Below are positions 45,736 through 56,785 of a stretch of 64,000 bases of DNA, one piece after another; position 1 is the first letter of the stretch; each line of letters opens with the position of its first letter. The notes beneath the pieces are model-generated. The model saw nothing but the letters and a program-made list of their open reading frames with translations. It made no database searches and was not told the DNA's origin. Made by a program: the position numbers and the translations under genes. The stretch is from Emydura subglobosa (lineage: Eukaryota > Chordata > Testudines > Chelidae). The stretch is from positions 3,363,928-3,427,927 of the forward strand of contig ML679995.1 of NCBI GenBank assembly GCA_007922225.1, in the 5' to 3' direction.

Positions 45736-46004
45736 GGAAAGGGGCAGGCGCCTCCCTCCTGTGTGGGGTGGGGGCAGGGGGACCTGACTCTCATGACTTC
45801 ACAGTTCAGCCCATGGTTTCCACCCAGAAGTCGGGATCCGCCCGTCGTTTGCTGGGAAACAGCGTGACGCCAGGGACCCAGCTTGTTTAAGGCAATCCGC
45901 CCTTGTCCCTGCCCTGGCTGACTGGGCGTCGGGTCTCGCGGGCGGGTGCTGGGAGGCGTTGGTGGCCTGTGAGCTTCATCGGGTCTGACTCCGACTGCGT
46001 GGAC
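45736..46004. other. Intronic spacer
   Basis: GC-rich spacer between two foldback MITEs. Nothing recognised. Confidence 0.35.
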
Positions 46005-46275
46005 GGGTGGAGCTGGGGGTGTGATTCCAGCTCGCACAGACAGACTCATACGAGTGTCTCTGGGTGGGGACACCATGCGCAGCAGGAAAGCACAGGCGAG
46101 CCGCATGGAGCACAAACACGCCTGCACCCTGTGGGCATGAACTCAGGACGGACGGCCTCTGCCACTGCTGCCACTGCCCATGCTACCACGGTACCCTCAG
46201 TTCTCCGAGAGCTAGCATGAGTATGTCTGCACCAGCGGGGAATCGCACCCCCTGCTCCTAGTGTAGACGTCGCCT
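46005..46275. mobile_element. Second foldback MITE of the GTCTACACT group
   Basis: The left part reads GAGCTGGGGGTGTGATTCC, AGCTCGCACAGACAGACTC. The right part reads GAGCTAGCATGAGTATGTCT, CCAGCGGGGAATCGCACCCC, CTGCTCCTAGTGTAGACG. The two are inverted relative to each other (GGGTGTGATTCC against GGAATCGCACCCC). The middle is GC-rich with CCACTGCTGCCACTGCCC. It is a different subfamily from its neighbour. Confidence 0.6.
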
Positions 46276-46829
46276 CGGCCTGTGTTCCGGGTCCTCAGGC
46301 GTCCAGGCGGGCAGAGTGCCATGAAAGAAAACTCACCTCCATGGCAAAACAGACCAAAAGCATCACGTCTGGGCAGAGAAATTAGTCCTTTACCTCAGCG
46401 TGTGCGTGGCCAGGATCCCCAGGAGCGGGGGGGGGACCCAGGACCAACTTTGCTTGGGAGCGGAGGGCCAGAAAGGTGCCACTTTGTTCTGTCTCCCAAA
46501 GGAAAAGGCAGCATTTGTCAGCAAAAATGTCAGGATGTGTCACCCTCTATCAACTCCTCACACGCCAGCCGAGCATGACAAACCGCTACCCTGCTCCCCT
46601 GGTCGGATGGCTTGGCAGACCAGCTGGGAAGTGAGCCTAGCTCGCAATGGATATCTGGAAGCCAAGGACTCTGGGCCATGGAGACGTGATCCCACCAGGC
46701 CACGGCTGGGGTGAAGAGTGTGCTCGAAGGAAGGCTGCATGGCCTTTGCCCTTGACACACCTTGTCCCTTGCAGATCCCGGGGACTCTCAGAGCTTTTCA
46801 CGAGCACAAAAACCACTCTGGTAGAGAAG
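46276..46829. other. Intronic, nothing recognised
   Basis: Unclassified sequence with overlapping short frames. Confidence 0.35.
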
Positions 46830-47065
46830 AGACTCTAGCACTGTCATTCACATGTGCCTCCGAAGCCTGACTCATGTTTTAACAGCTTTAAAGCAGCCTG
46901 GCAGATGGTATTTGCATTCTCCGTGCAAAAGAGGGAGGGGGGGAAAAAACCAACACCAGCTCACCTCCGCTGCGATTCTTCTGATGGGAGCCTTGGGCAA
47001 GTTATCAAAAGAAAATCCACGGCATTAAAAATGTAACATCCTGAAGGCGCTAATTATTCTGCATA
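46830..47065. promoter_or_regulatory. Candidate conserved non-coding element
   Basis: Free of recognised repeats and dense in regulatory-type words: an exact octamer core ATTTGCAT (46909-46916), TGACTCATG (AP-1-like, near 46870), CACATGTG E-box, and CTAATTATTCTGCATATC near 47050. This composition is typical of vertebrate intronic enhancers, but conservation cannot be judged here. Confidence 0.2.
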
Positions 47066-49984
47066 TCAAAAGCAATTCAAGGCGAACGCGGTTTCGGACG
47101 AATGGCGAAGTGCAGGCCACCAACCCCAGGAAGGGGAAGACATTTTCCGCTTGTTCAGCTGTCATAACATGCTCAAATGCAATCCTGGCCCTCGAAAGGG
47201 CAGGTGTTCCCCTGATCCCTTCGACCCAAAAGGAAACCAGAGCATTCTCCATGGGAGACTCCAAAATGCAGCCACCTCTCGGAAGGCAGCTGTTTACACA
47301 TGGCCAGCCACTCGGAACAGCAATTGAGACCCTGAGGACAGCCAGAGAGAAGCAAAATGGCCTTGGAGTCCAGGCACTGGACTGGAGCTGGAAAATCCAG
47401 CTTCAGTTCCCAACTCCGTCACAGCCTCCGTCCCGCCCCTGTGGCCTTAGCCCCATTGCTCAATCTCCTTACGTTTCAGTTCCCCAGCTGCACAGCCAGG
47501 ATGAGACTTCCCTCTCCCAGAGGGGCTTTGTGAGTGTGATTGGCCATGAGGTGCTCAGATGCTACCGGGCTGGGTCTGCAACAACCTCCACAGAAGGTCA
47601 GCTCAATTTAAACTACTGAGCGAGGCAGAATTAAACGACCGAGACTGGAATTTGGCCAAGGCAAGGCGTTTAATACCCTTACGCTTGCGAAAAATGCCAC
47701 GGGATATTTAATGACCGTAAGTGATCCGTTTTACAGCTCGGTGGAAGGACAGCGGCCCGGACAGCATAACATGCCGTGGTCCTGACTGAGGGCACAGAGT
47801 GCCTCCTACCAGGCCATCAGTTCCCCTTCCTGCAGCACCTTGGTTTTACTCAGAGTTCCCCCATTCACCGACTGCTTAATTTCAGAGCTATGCCAAGGTG
47901 ACGGGCCGGAGAGAGAGATGAAAAGCTGAGGTTGCGTTTGTCTGCCCAGGGCATGGGCTCTCACACAGCCTGACAAGCCAGGGAATGAAAACATTTGAAA
48001 GGACATTTACTTGGCCAGCATAGTTCCCAGTGCTTCCTTTACTGCTCTCAGGACCGGTGGGCCAATAACAACGGGTAACTAGACCCTTCTGCAGGGGATG
48101 ATTTATTAGATTAATTTTGCCCCTTTTTTTCACCCAGTGAATTATCCATGAACGGATTTTGATTCTTTTGTAAATGAATTGGGCCAGCATTTGAAACTGT
48201 GTGCTGCACGTTTGATATGAATACATCACCGCCTCTGCATGGTTCGTGAGCTGTTTGGTTCATTGACTACTTCGGCTGTTCTCGGGGCTGCTCAACGTTT
48301 ATTATTCACAGCATGAAGTGAGGGGGGACCCTAAGTCACATGGTGTTGTTTCTGCTCTCTGGTTGGATGACTGACATTTTTCTAACCAGGACCGAAACCA
48401 AAGCCATCAAAGGAGAGATTCAGTGCACCTCTGTAAACAAGGCAAAAATCCCAGAATCCCTGTTTGATATCTGCTTGTTTGAATGCTAGCAGGAACGCTC
48501 CTGGTCACTTAGAAAGGTCAATCCTTTCTATAGCCTAAATGGGTGTCATTCGCTTCATGTGTCCCATAGGGCTACAGCCGGGCCACCTCTATGGCAGACA
48601 ATGCAGGCTTGTTCCCTGTGATGCAGGGTCAATTGTTTTGTACAATCTCTTTTTAAATTTAAATTAAATGTTTTGTTTTAAAAGAGCTAAGCCATGGAGG
48701 CTCTCACTTGTTTCCACTTGTTCTACCAATATAATCGAACCACTACAGTCACACCAGAATAACATGCTTAGTCCAGTATAAAAGTGCCTTTTTTCAGTCT
48801 TAAACTGCTTCCCAAGAGACATTAGCTTATACTAGAATAAGAGCGTCCTCACAGGGCTGTACCAGCATCACTGTCGCGGTTTAAATGCACACTTTATCTT
48901 ACAGTGGCACAACTTTCTTTTGTCAGTAAGTCCTTCATTTCACCCCGTTACTCTCAGGAGATGTTGGCATTACTTAGCAGGCTTTTTTGTGTGTCAATGT
49001 TTGCAACTTGGTCATGAGCCGACGCTGAGGCCTCTTCGCAGATCAGTTGGCTGATTTAATGTGTACAAAACGAATGCCATTTGTTCATTCTTCACATGGC
49101 CACCCCTGCCCTCCCGCAAGTCAGCTCCGCTGCTCTTTGCTAAACTGCCGTCAGCTGGTCAATATCATTTTGGCAATGGGGTGCCCAGAACTGGCCGCTA
49201 TCCTCTTCAACACCCGCCCTCTCTGTCTATCTTTCTGGCCCCCTCGCTATAGCATTTGAGCATTAGAAATTCTCCTCAAAGAAATCCCAAGAGCAGATTT
49301 AACCCAGTTCCCAAGCTGGAGAATGTATAGACCATGACAGGAAGCAGTTGTGCTATAGATTTTACACTTGATCTGAAGCTGGCATCTGTTAGACTTTCAA
49401 AGTTTGCCCCCTTTTGCCCTTTACTGTCTGTCTTCCAGGATGTTCCAAACTTCTATAGATTTCTCAGGGTTAGTTAATAGGTTCCTCCTCAAAGGTGGTA
49501 CAGATGGAAACAAGGTTTTCAGGACTGGCTGTCTTGCACATTGGAATCTCTCTGGGAAGTTATTACTTGATTGGAGATGAAGGATTTCTTCTTGAACAGA
49601 CCGTCAGGCAAACCAGCTGCTCTATTCCAGAGAAGCTGTAACAGTGACGCTGATTTATACATAGCTGCAAATTGCACAGCGCTTTTCAACCCCAAATTAA
49701 GCCATGTTCCCTTCCCCAAAGAGCTTCCACCCTCCGATGGACAAAACAAACAAAGGTAGCAATGCTAGCTGCAGTTCACAGTACCTGCTCCCATGGAAAT
49801 CAAAGGTAAAAGTCCCACCAGCTGAATAATTTCTTCTCACTGAGACCAGGATGCAGACAGACATTCTGTGAAACTAGCTGCTTTCTCAATGCATGATCAG
49901 AATGAACGTAGGTTCTGGTATTAACGAGGTGACACCAAGACTCTGACGCAACCAGAGCGGGGAAGAGTCCATGCGCTGAGGATC
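47066..49984. other. Intronic, with one old L2-like scrap at right
   Basis: No exon was recognised. Near 49645-49760 the words ATACATAGCTGCAAATTGC, ACAGCGCTTTTCAACCCC and CCCAAAGAGCTTCCACC resemble an old L2-like or MIR-like repeat. A 169-codon frame (+, 47110-47619) has no motif and is probably chance. Confidence 0.4.
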
Positions 49985-50120
49985 AGAAGGGATCTACTTT
50001 AGTTCAATCACAAGCTAGTGGGCTCAGAGCAGGAACCGCTGGGTGAGTTTCTGTGGGCTGGGCTATACGGGAGATCAGACTAGATGATCACGATGGTTCC
50101 TGCTGACCCAAAAATCTGGA
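49985..50120 (+). mobile_element. CR1 3' terminus
   Basis: ATCAGAAGGGATCTACTTTA, AGCAGGAACCGCTGGGTGAG, GGGAGATCAGACTAGATGAT and CACGATGGTTCCTGCTGAC form a forward CR1 tail of the third subfamily. Confidence 0.85.
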
Positions 50121-52030
50121 AGGAGAACATGGCTGAACCAGCCCAGGTTTTTCACACCCTTTTGCAAATTGCTTGTCGGGGATGCTGTTGTTTCACACAA
50201 ACCTTAGTAGCATGACTCCATTTTTATGCAATCCTTCCTCAGGCAGAACTCCCACTGGCTCAGGGAAAACCGGAGAAGGACCTCAGGTTTGGGGGCACTG
50301 TTTTCTAAACATCCCGGAGAGCTGTTTGCAGACGCGGCTAACCAGGAACATGCAGACCAATTCAATTTGCTGCTGCTCACAGCCAGAAGATTACGTCCCA
50401 GAAACTTCTATTGCCTCCCACCCTCTTCCATTTTGCATGGAAAAAAGGTTTCGTTCAAAGGGTTGCTCCACAAGCGATTGGCTCATAATCAAATCTCTGA
50501 CAGAATGGATGGATTTGTTCCACCCACTGATACTATTTTGGTATTTGTCTGTACAGTTGGACTCTCATTCCATCCAAAAAGAGCCAAACTCACCCCTGGT
50601 GCAACTTCACTGAAGTTATGGGGACATATGGGGACATGCCCTCAGTTATACCGGCATGAACCCAAGGAGTCACGTATCGGTCTGTCAGCCCATCTGAAGC
50701 ACCTGTGCCCCGATCTTCCACCCCAGTATCAGAGTACTTCACCGTCTGTTTGATGACGTTATTCTGCAGTTACAAAGCAGACCAGGATTTGGCTCGGAGA
50801 GTTACACCAGGAGTGAGTTTGGCCCTAAGCGTTCGGGTCCTTAGCAAACACAATAAAGAAGAAACACCTGCAAAGTGAATGGATTGAAGTTGGAAGGTTT
50901 GAAAGTTTCCCCTGTTGCAATATCTCACGTTCACCCAGCCCAGCGCCTTTCATCCCAAGGCTCCTCACAGACTTGACGTTAAGCTGGATTTTGGAATCAT
51001 CTGCATTCGTTCAGCTAAACAGATTTTTTGTTGTGCAAACCAAATCCACAAAGTCCACAGAGCCAGCGCTGGATTTATACTTTTCCGTATGTGTTTGGAC
51101 TCAAAGGCCCTTTTAATGGAAGCCAATGTCCACCCCAAGCCCTGGGATTCAAAGCAAGAGAAGGAATTACACGGCCATCTGGAGTAGCTCAGGACTGCAC
51201 AGACCCGACAAATCCTCCCCCTGCTGCTTGTTGATAAAAGACAAAGCCACCAGAGGAAAATCAGGCCTGACAATAATTACCCCCCCGCCTCCCTGGCTGG
51301 ATTGCTATCAAATAGGGTGATTGTGCCTCAAAAGTGACCCCTAAAAGCACGTGCGTTCGCACACGCCACCTGGCTGCAATCCCCCCGGGGATAAAACCTT
51401 ATAAGGAAAGTCAGGTGGGACGCGTTTCTGCACGGTGCTGAGCTCCTCCGTGGGAGCCCAGGATGCTCAGCGGCGCCTGGCAACGTCAGGCCCGTTGGAT
51501 CACGTCTTCCCAGCTGTTGGCCAGACAGCCCTAAAGCACCCTAAACCCGACAGGATGCAACAAGTGGCGTGAAGAAGCGAGAGAGAAGGGGAGCGCAGGA
51601 GGTGATCCTGATGGGGTCTCCCAGACCACGTGCACATCCGCCTCGTCACCTCATCTTTTCCTCTCCGCCACTCCCCCGTCACTGCGCGTCGGCAGGACGG
51701 CCGAAGGGAGATTGCAGGAGAGGCAAGGGAGGTGGTGGCTTTAGGCAGGGCGCTGCATCCCGAAAGGCCACAGGGCGAAGGGGCTGACCAGGTAAGCATT
51801 GCTGAGGGAGCACAGAGTTTGGGGAGAGCCACCCAAGGAGACGAGGCTGCACAGCCAAGAACTACCCTGAGAGCCCCACGCTGAACGTCCAGCACTCTGG
51901 GGTTACCTGTGCGAGGGGCCAGCATCTCGCTCTCCGGCTGGGGAGGCACCGGACTGTCTGCTAGCAGGGCCGTGCGTGCAGCATCGATGGATCAGGGAGC
52001 CTGAAGCCCATCACCGCCTGGAGTTGGAGG
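50121..52030. other. Intronic, nothing recognised
   Basis: A 175-codon and a 146-codon frame overlap on the + strand at 50173-50753 in different phases, with no recognisable domain. No exon was supported. Confidence 0.4.
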
Positions 52031-52725
52031 GAGCCCGTCACCTCAGCAGGGACTCCGAGAGCGTAGCTGCATGACGTCCACTGTTCATCAGATGCCTGCA
52101 GAGGGCCCAGCCTGGCGCTCAGAGGAAGGATCTGGGCCTGAGGGAGAGGCCGGGGAGGCCCCGCTGGGCTTTGGACGAAGAGTTGTTTGTGCAGAGAATG
52201 GGGTGCCGTGCCGTGCCGGCGAGGAAACCCCCCGCAGCCTTCTCTTGTTTGTGGGCCGTTTCGTTCTTGGCACGTTCCTCGGCGCGAGCGTCCTCCTTCG
52301 ACAGGGAGAACAAAACCGCCGCAGGCTGGCAGCAAATGAACCCCTTGGAAACAACCCCTTGCGGGGACCAGTCCTCCCCATCCAGCCTCTCTTCTCTGTG
52401 TTCGTGGCCCGGCTCAGCGGTATGGGAACAGGACTGCGCACTGAGACGAAGCCCGGTGAAATCAGTGGCCGTCTTTGTGTGGAGGTCACTGGGTGTGGGT
52501 CAGGCCCTGCTCGCTCCGAGATGACAGCCTTGCACTCCACCTTCCACCCGGCTTTTTCCCAGGGCGGCTGTGCACGGTCGGCGCCTGTCTGCGACGCCGG
52601 GGTGAGAGAAAGAGATCACGTAAGCCAAGTTCTGGCATCTCCCCCCTTGAGCTGAGAGCAGAACCGGAGGGATGTGCTCACCTGTTTGGTTTGGAAGGGC
52701 CCACGCTGGCGCGCAGAGGAGGACG
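52031..52725. other. GC-rich stretch open on both strands
   Basis: A 194-codon + frame (52071-52655) overlaps a 150-codon - frame (52088-52540) and further frames. I recognise none of them. The + frame contains a hydrophobic run (LLLFVGRFVLGTFLGASVLL) that could be read as a membrane segment, but it lies inside a CNTFR intron without splice support. Simultaneous openness on both strands points to composition rather than coding. Confidence 0.3.
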
Positions 52726-53084
52726 TGTTTTGCCATCTGGCTGTCTTCCTCTGCCAGGTTCTGGAGCGTAGCTGTCTAAGCAACTCCCCGAGAGCGTGTT
52801 AGCATGACTGCGGAGATAGAACACACTGCTGGGTTACGGCGCCCCGCCACTTCTGGGCTTCTCACCTGGTCAGTAATTAGCCCCCTGTAAATTACCACCG
52901 ATTCCTTCGGAACATGACAAAGAGCCCAGGGTTGGGACGTCGTGCAGCGTAACAACGCTCTCACCCTGATCCTGGTCTTTTAGAGCCTTGCTAAAGCAAA
53001 CGAAAGGTTTTAGAAGTTGGGCGTTGACTTCAACAGCGGTGGGACGCCACTGCAGCCCCCAGAAGAAAATGGCCCCGTCTGCCA
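52726..53084. other. Intronic, nothing recognised
   Basis: Unclassified sequence before a MIR-like fragment. Confidence 0.35.
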
Positions 53085-53225
53085 GTCTAATCATGGCTAT
53101 AAGTATAATAATGATTTGCTATCGATACTTTAATACATCGTCCGCTTCAAAGTGCTTTGCCAACCTCAGCTAATTAGCCCTCACTCTGAACGCCTGTGAA
53201 GTAGGTGGGCAAATGTTCCAATACC
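53085..53225 (-). repeat. MIR/L2-like fragment
   Basis: ATAAGTATAATAATGATTTG, CTTCAAAGTGCTTTGCC and GCCTGTGAAGTAGGTGGGC have the layout of an inverted MIR or L2 3' half, in which CCTGTGAGGTAGG precedes ATTTTACAG. Confidence 0.5.
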
Positions 53226-53329
53226 CCCAGACTAGAGGGTTGGGGGGAGAAGGTAAAACATCTGACTTGTGCCCTGAGGGAGCGTGAAAAGTCAATAACC
53301 AGCCTCAGTTATATACTGAGGTTCTCAGG

Positions 53330-53550
53330 CCTAAACCTTCATTGAAGCCAATGAACCAAATTCTGCAGCTTTTACTCAGTTTCTACTCAGGACAAATGCC
53401 CATTGAAGTCAGCTCAGTTGAGTAAGGTGCGCCGGCTTTGGCCCATCATAGGAGCATAGGATGCCAGGCTGGTAGGGACCTCCTGGGCCATCTGACCCGT
53501 TGCTTCTAATCTGTACCGGAAAAAGCATCTACTATTCCACTTATTTACCG
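53330..53550 (-). repeat. Old repeat fragment followed by CR1 terminus
   Basis: 53335-53445 carries GAAGCCAATGAACCAAATTC and CCCATTGAAGTCAGCTC, the old GGTGTAAAT family. 53447-53545 starts ATCATAGGAGCATAGGATGC and CTGGTAGGGACCTCCTGGG, a reverse CR1 terminus, which soon fades. Confidence 0.55.
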
Positions 53551-53784
53551 TATGCGTCATAAAATGTATTGCAACCTATCCACAAGGCATAGGGCAGAAT
53601 CTAGATGCTCTATGGCCATATTGCACAACCCGCTGGTATTTTGTGAGTGGCAAAACGCACCCTGGGAAGACGTTAACTGCAGCGCTTGTCCCTGGAGCAG
53701 AGTGCACCCAACCCTGTATTGCGAAATAGCATGAAAATGGGCTCAGAGTGCAAGGTAGACAAAGACTTTTCTGTTTTATTCCAG

Positions 53785-53948
53785 TAAAGCCGGACCCTCC
53801 GGAGAACGTGGTGGCCAGGCCAGTGTTCAACAGCCCCCGGAGACTGGAGGTGAGGTGGCAGAATCCTTTCACGTGGCCTGACCCCGAGTCCTTCCCGCTC
53901 AAATTCTTCTTGAGGTATCGGCCCCTCATCCTTGACCAGTGGCAACAT
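53785..53948 (+). CDS. CNTFR: CNTFR internal exon, first half of cytokine-binding domain 2
   Basis: This 164-bp exon follows acceptor TTTTATTCCAG and ends before donor GTGAGT. It begins with two bases completing a split Val codon (G|TA), encodes 54 more residues starting KPDPPENVVARPV, and ends in phase 0 after LRYRPLILDQWQH. KPDPPENV is the inter-domain linker typical of gp130-family receptors. RRLEVRWQNP and WPDPESFPLKFFLRYR are strands of the second fibronectin-III-like domain. The next exon should carry the WSXWS box. I did not find it before 64000, so the following intron is at least 10 kb. No stop, frameshift or lost key residue is visible. Confidence 0.97.
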
Positions 53949-53959
53949 GTGAGTGACCT

Positions 53960-55485
53960 CTAAATTGCCTTCCCCCCGGGGCGGGTGGTGGGGGGTTATT
54001 GTGTTGTAGAGCCCCATGCCTGCAGCCCCGCCTTGCCTGCCGTGAAGTCAGTGGGGCGAAGGGGGTGACAAAGGACCTATGGTTTGTGAAAGGCCTTGGA
54101 TGGGAGTGTTCGGGAAGGGGTTTTATTGCTGCGAGGGTGAGGTTACTGCCTGCTAACCAGTGTGCACAGAATGCATGTTTGATTGCTTCCTTTAGGTCAG
54201 GCTGAGCAAACAAAACCAAGGGCTGGCATTTCTTTCAAGTCCCGCTCTACCTTCTAACCGCCCTTCCGCTCTGCATGGTAACATGGGGCCGGTATCTATT
54301 TTCCGTACATATGTTCTACATAAAACTTGCCCGCCAAGTTGTAAAAAGCATTTGAAGTGTAAATGTCACCACATTTAAATGCGCTCTGCCCAGGATAGAT
54401 TCCAAACCAGAGATAAATATCTTCTGCCACAGCCCGCTTGCTGTCAGCAACATGCCCGTCGCCTTGACATTATCAGAGTTTTACTTTTATTTCTTGTTTC
54501 TTTAAAAAAAAAAAAAAAAAAAGTTGTCAGTGAAGTTCTTCAGACAGAAGTTCTCTGTTAGCTTCTTAGCATATGTGCAACATGCCTCAGGCAGCACGTG
54601 ATCAGGATTAATCACTGAAGTTGGTCCCCTGGTTTGAGTCTCCATGGTCCATTCAGACTTCGTCTTCTCTTCTGAGTCAGGTCTACTATAATCCCGGTTA
54701 GGGCAATGTTTGGTGGTGGGCTGTGTGTTGTGGAGATTGTTAGCAAACGGAGCGAGACCAACGCTCGATGGTACACGTGGATTTCATGTAAGTTTGTAGA
54801 GGTGGTTCATGTTTCTTTGTCGAACAGGTTTTTTTAAATGAAAAAAAAAAAAGACTTTTGAAAGCAATGAACATTTCTGTGCCAGAGGTTTGGGTCCTTC
54901 TAATTTTTCAACCAGGTGAAAACATGTAGTTTCGTTTCCAATTGAAATTTTTGTTTCTTTTTTCGAAAGCCAAAAAATTCTTGGCTTCTGTTTTTTGGGG
55001 GGATTTCTGTCCCCTTTTCTCTCTCTTCCCTCCCACCCCCCATTTTCCACTGGAGAATGGGGGGAAAGAGGGCAGGGGAGTCGAACAAATGAATCTTAAA
55101 AATAAAAATAATGTTTGTGTCCAAAATCAGAAGATTTCACTGGAAGTTTCAAATACGACAATTGCCGAAAACGCTGCCCTGACCAGCTCTAGCCTTTTGA
55201 CTCATGGCAGGAATTACATCAGCAACAAGAAGGTCTTTCATCTGTATTGGTTTGGGGATGGGACCCCGGGACAGCAGAAATCCTGCTTCCTACAGCCGCC
55301 TGGGTCAAGATGGGTATGTCTATCTCACTTTGAGCTCTCAAGATAGGCAGGCCCACTTGGTCTGATTGTGTGGATGGGTGCTGGTCATTTTATGCTGTAC
55401 ACCAAGCGAAAAGGGGACTTGGCAGTTTACCAGCCTCCTGATGTCTATTAAATATGATTGCAGGCATTTGAAACGATGTTGGGAG
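53960..55485. other. Intronic, A/T tracts, otherwise unclassified
   Basis: It contains a 19-base A run (54504-54522), a shorter A run near 54840-54852 and T-rich DNA at 54830-55020. No exon was recognised. Confidence 0.45.
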
Positions 55486-55487
55486 TG

Positions 55488-55640
55488 GAAGAGATTGTCC
55501 AGAGGTTGGGGGCGCTGGCCTCAGACTTGGGAAACTTTGGTTCAAACCCGTGCTCTGCCACAGACTTCCTGTGTGACATTGGGCAAGTCACTTAGCCTCT
55601 TTGTGTGCCACAGTAGGGGGTAGGAGCATGTTGTACTTCA
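55488..55640 (+). repeat. MIR/CORE-SINE-like element
   Basis: The word order GGGGGCGCTGGCCTCAGAC, TTTGGTTCAAACCCGTGCTC, TGCCACAGACTTCCTGTGTG, TTGGGCAAGTCACTTAGCC, TCTTTGTGTGCC is a classic tRNA-derived MIR-type SINE. The GGTTCAAACC word is a near-intact RNA polymerase III B box. Confidence 0.75.
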
Positions 55641-56540
55641 CAGGGGCCGTGGGGCTACATGCATTAGAGATTGCATGGTGCCAGCTGACGGGGGCTAGCT
55701 GAATACGTGAGATGAGAATTCTGATAAAAACACCAGCACCAAGAGACAATCCATCTCTGGTGGAACACCCCATTGCAACGCCATCACTGCAACCTGCAGA
55801 GGAGTCTCCATTCCATCTGGGAGTGGAAGCAGAGACAAAAGCGAGCTTTTTCCCCCACCTGGATGGGGCTGGCTTTCCTGTTCAAGAAGCCAGGTGTCTG
55901 CTCCAGAACTGCTGTATTCCAGGTCTTTTCCTTCTCTGCCATCAGCCACGCTGTGGCTACCTCATTCTTCTGTGTTGCTTGTTTATATATGAAAACCACC
56001 CAGACCGTAACGGCGAGCGACTTCAGCCGGTCGTCGGAGCTGGTCGAATAATGCAGAAGTGTATTGGGGAATAATTTGCTCAGAGACTGACAGCAAACAT
56101 TTGCCGACTGAGGCCCTGCCCTCCTCATTAGACGGTCTGTCGAGCCAGCTGGAGAAGGAAAGCTACGACTTGTGAATCTGCGGAATGAGAATGCCATTAT
56201 TCATCCGATGAATTACTTGCAGTGACTAATTCAATCAGCTCTTAAAGTACGACGCTGCGAGCACTGCAGGGCTGTGCAGGATTCCCGACACGGCTCTCTC
56301 AAGCCACTGAAATTCAGTGCTACCAGCAGCACCTCCTGCCAGCCCACCCCAAGGTTCCCCTCACCCCACAGCTTTGCATCTCCGCCACAATCCCCATCCA
56401 CACACCCCCCTCCCTGGCTCTCTAGTCCTGGGACAACCCCCAGGAATACACACACATACACACAGAGCTCTGGGCTCCCCGCACATACACAGCTTTGCTT
56501 ATGCACCGCAATCCCAACCCACAGACCGACCCCTCCTTCC
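55641..56540. other. Intronic, possible conserved part at 56040-56235
   Basis: No exon was recognised. The part at 56160-56235 (CCATTATTCATCCGATGAAT; TTACTTGCAGTGACTAATTC) is repeat-free and AT-rich with homeodomain-like words. A CA-rich run lies at 56447-56466. Confidence 0.35.
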
Positions 56541-56785
56541 ACCGGTCTGGCTGGTCACCTGGTCCAAAGCAGGACCAAGCCCAACCAAATCATCCCAGCC
56601 AGGGCTTAGTCAAGCCGGGCCTTAAAAACCTCTAAGGATGGAGATTCCACCCCCTCCCTAGGTAACCCATTCCAGTGCTTCACCACCCTCCTAGGGAAAA
56701 AGCTTTTCCTAATATCCAACCTAGACCTGCCCCACTGCAACTTGAGACCATTGCTCCTAGTTCTGTCATCTGCTACCATTGATGC
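56541..56785 (-). mobile_element. CR1 LINE 3' end
   Basis: Reverse CR1 of the first subfamily: CCAGCCAGGGCTTAGTCAAG, CTTAAAAACCTCTAAGGATG, AACCCATTCCAGTGCTTCAC, TTTCCTAATATCCAACCTAG. It closely matches 1615-1790 and 21220-21390 but lacks their terminal ATCATAGAA motif. The left edge is cut at 56555. Confidence 0.92.

Larger units (their letters stand above)
37855..53784 (+). other. CNTFR: CNTFR intron, 15.9 kb
   Basis: Phase 1 intron from donor GTAACT to acceptor TTTCTGTTTTATTCCAG. It is loaded with insertions: CR1 pieces near 40.2, 40.4-42.3, 42.8-43.0, 43.1, 44.3, 50.0 and 53.5 kb, MITEs near 43.3, 45.5 and 46.0 kb, and an LTR-like stretch at 44.8-45.3 kb. Splice sites look intact. Confidence 0.9.

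Noticed and set aside
47110..47619. 169-codon + frame
   Set aside because: It has no motif, no splice borders and lies within an intron; chance is the simplest explanation.
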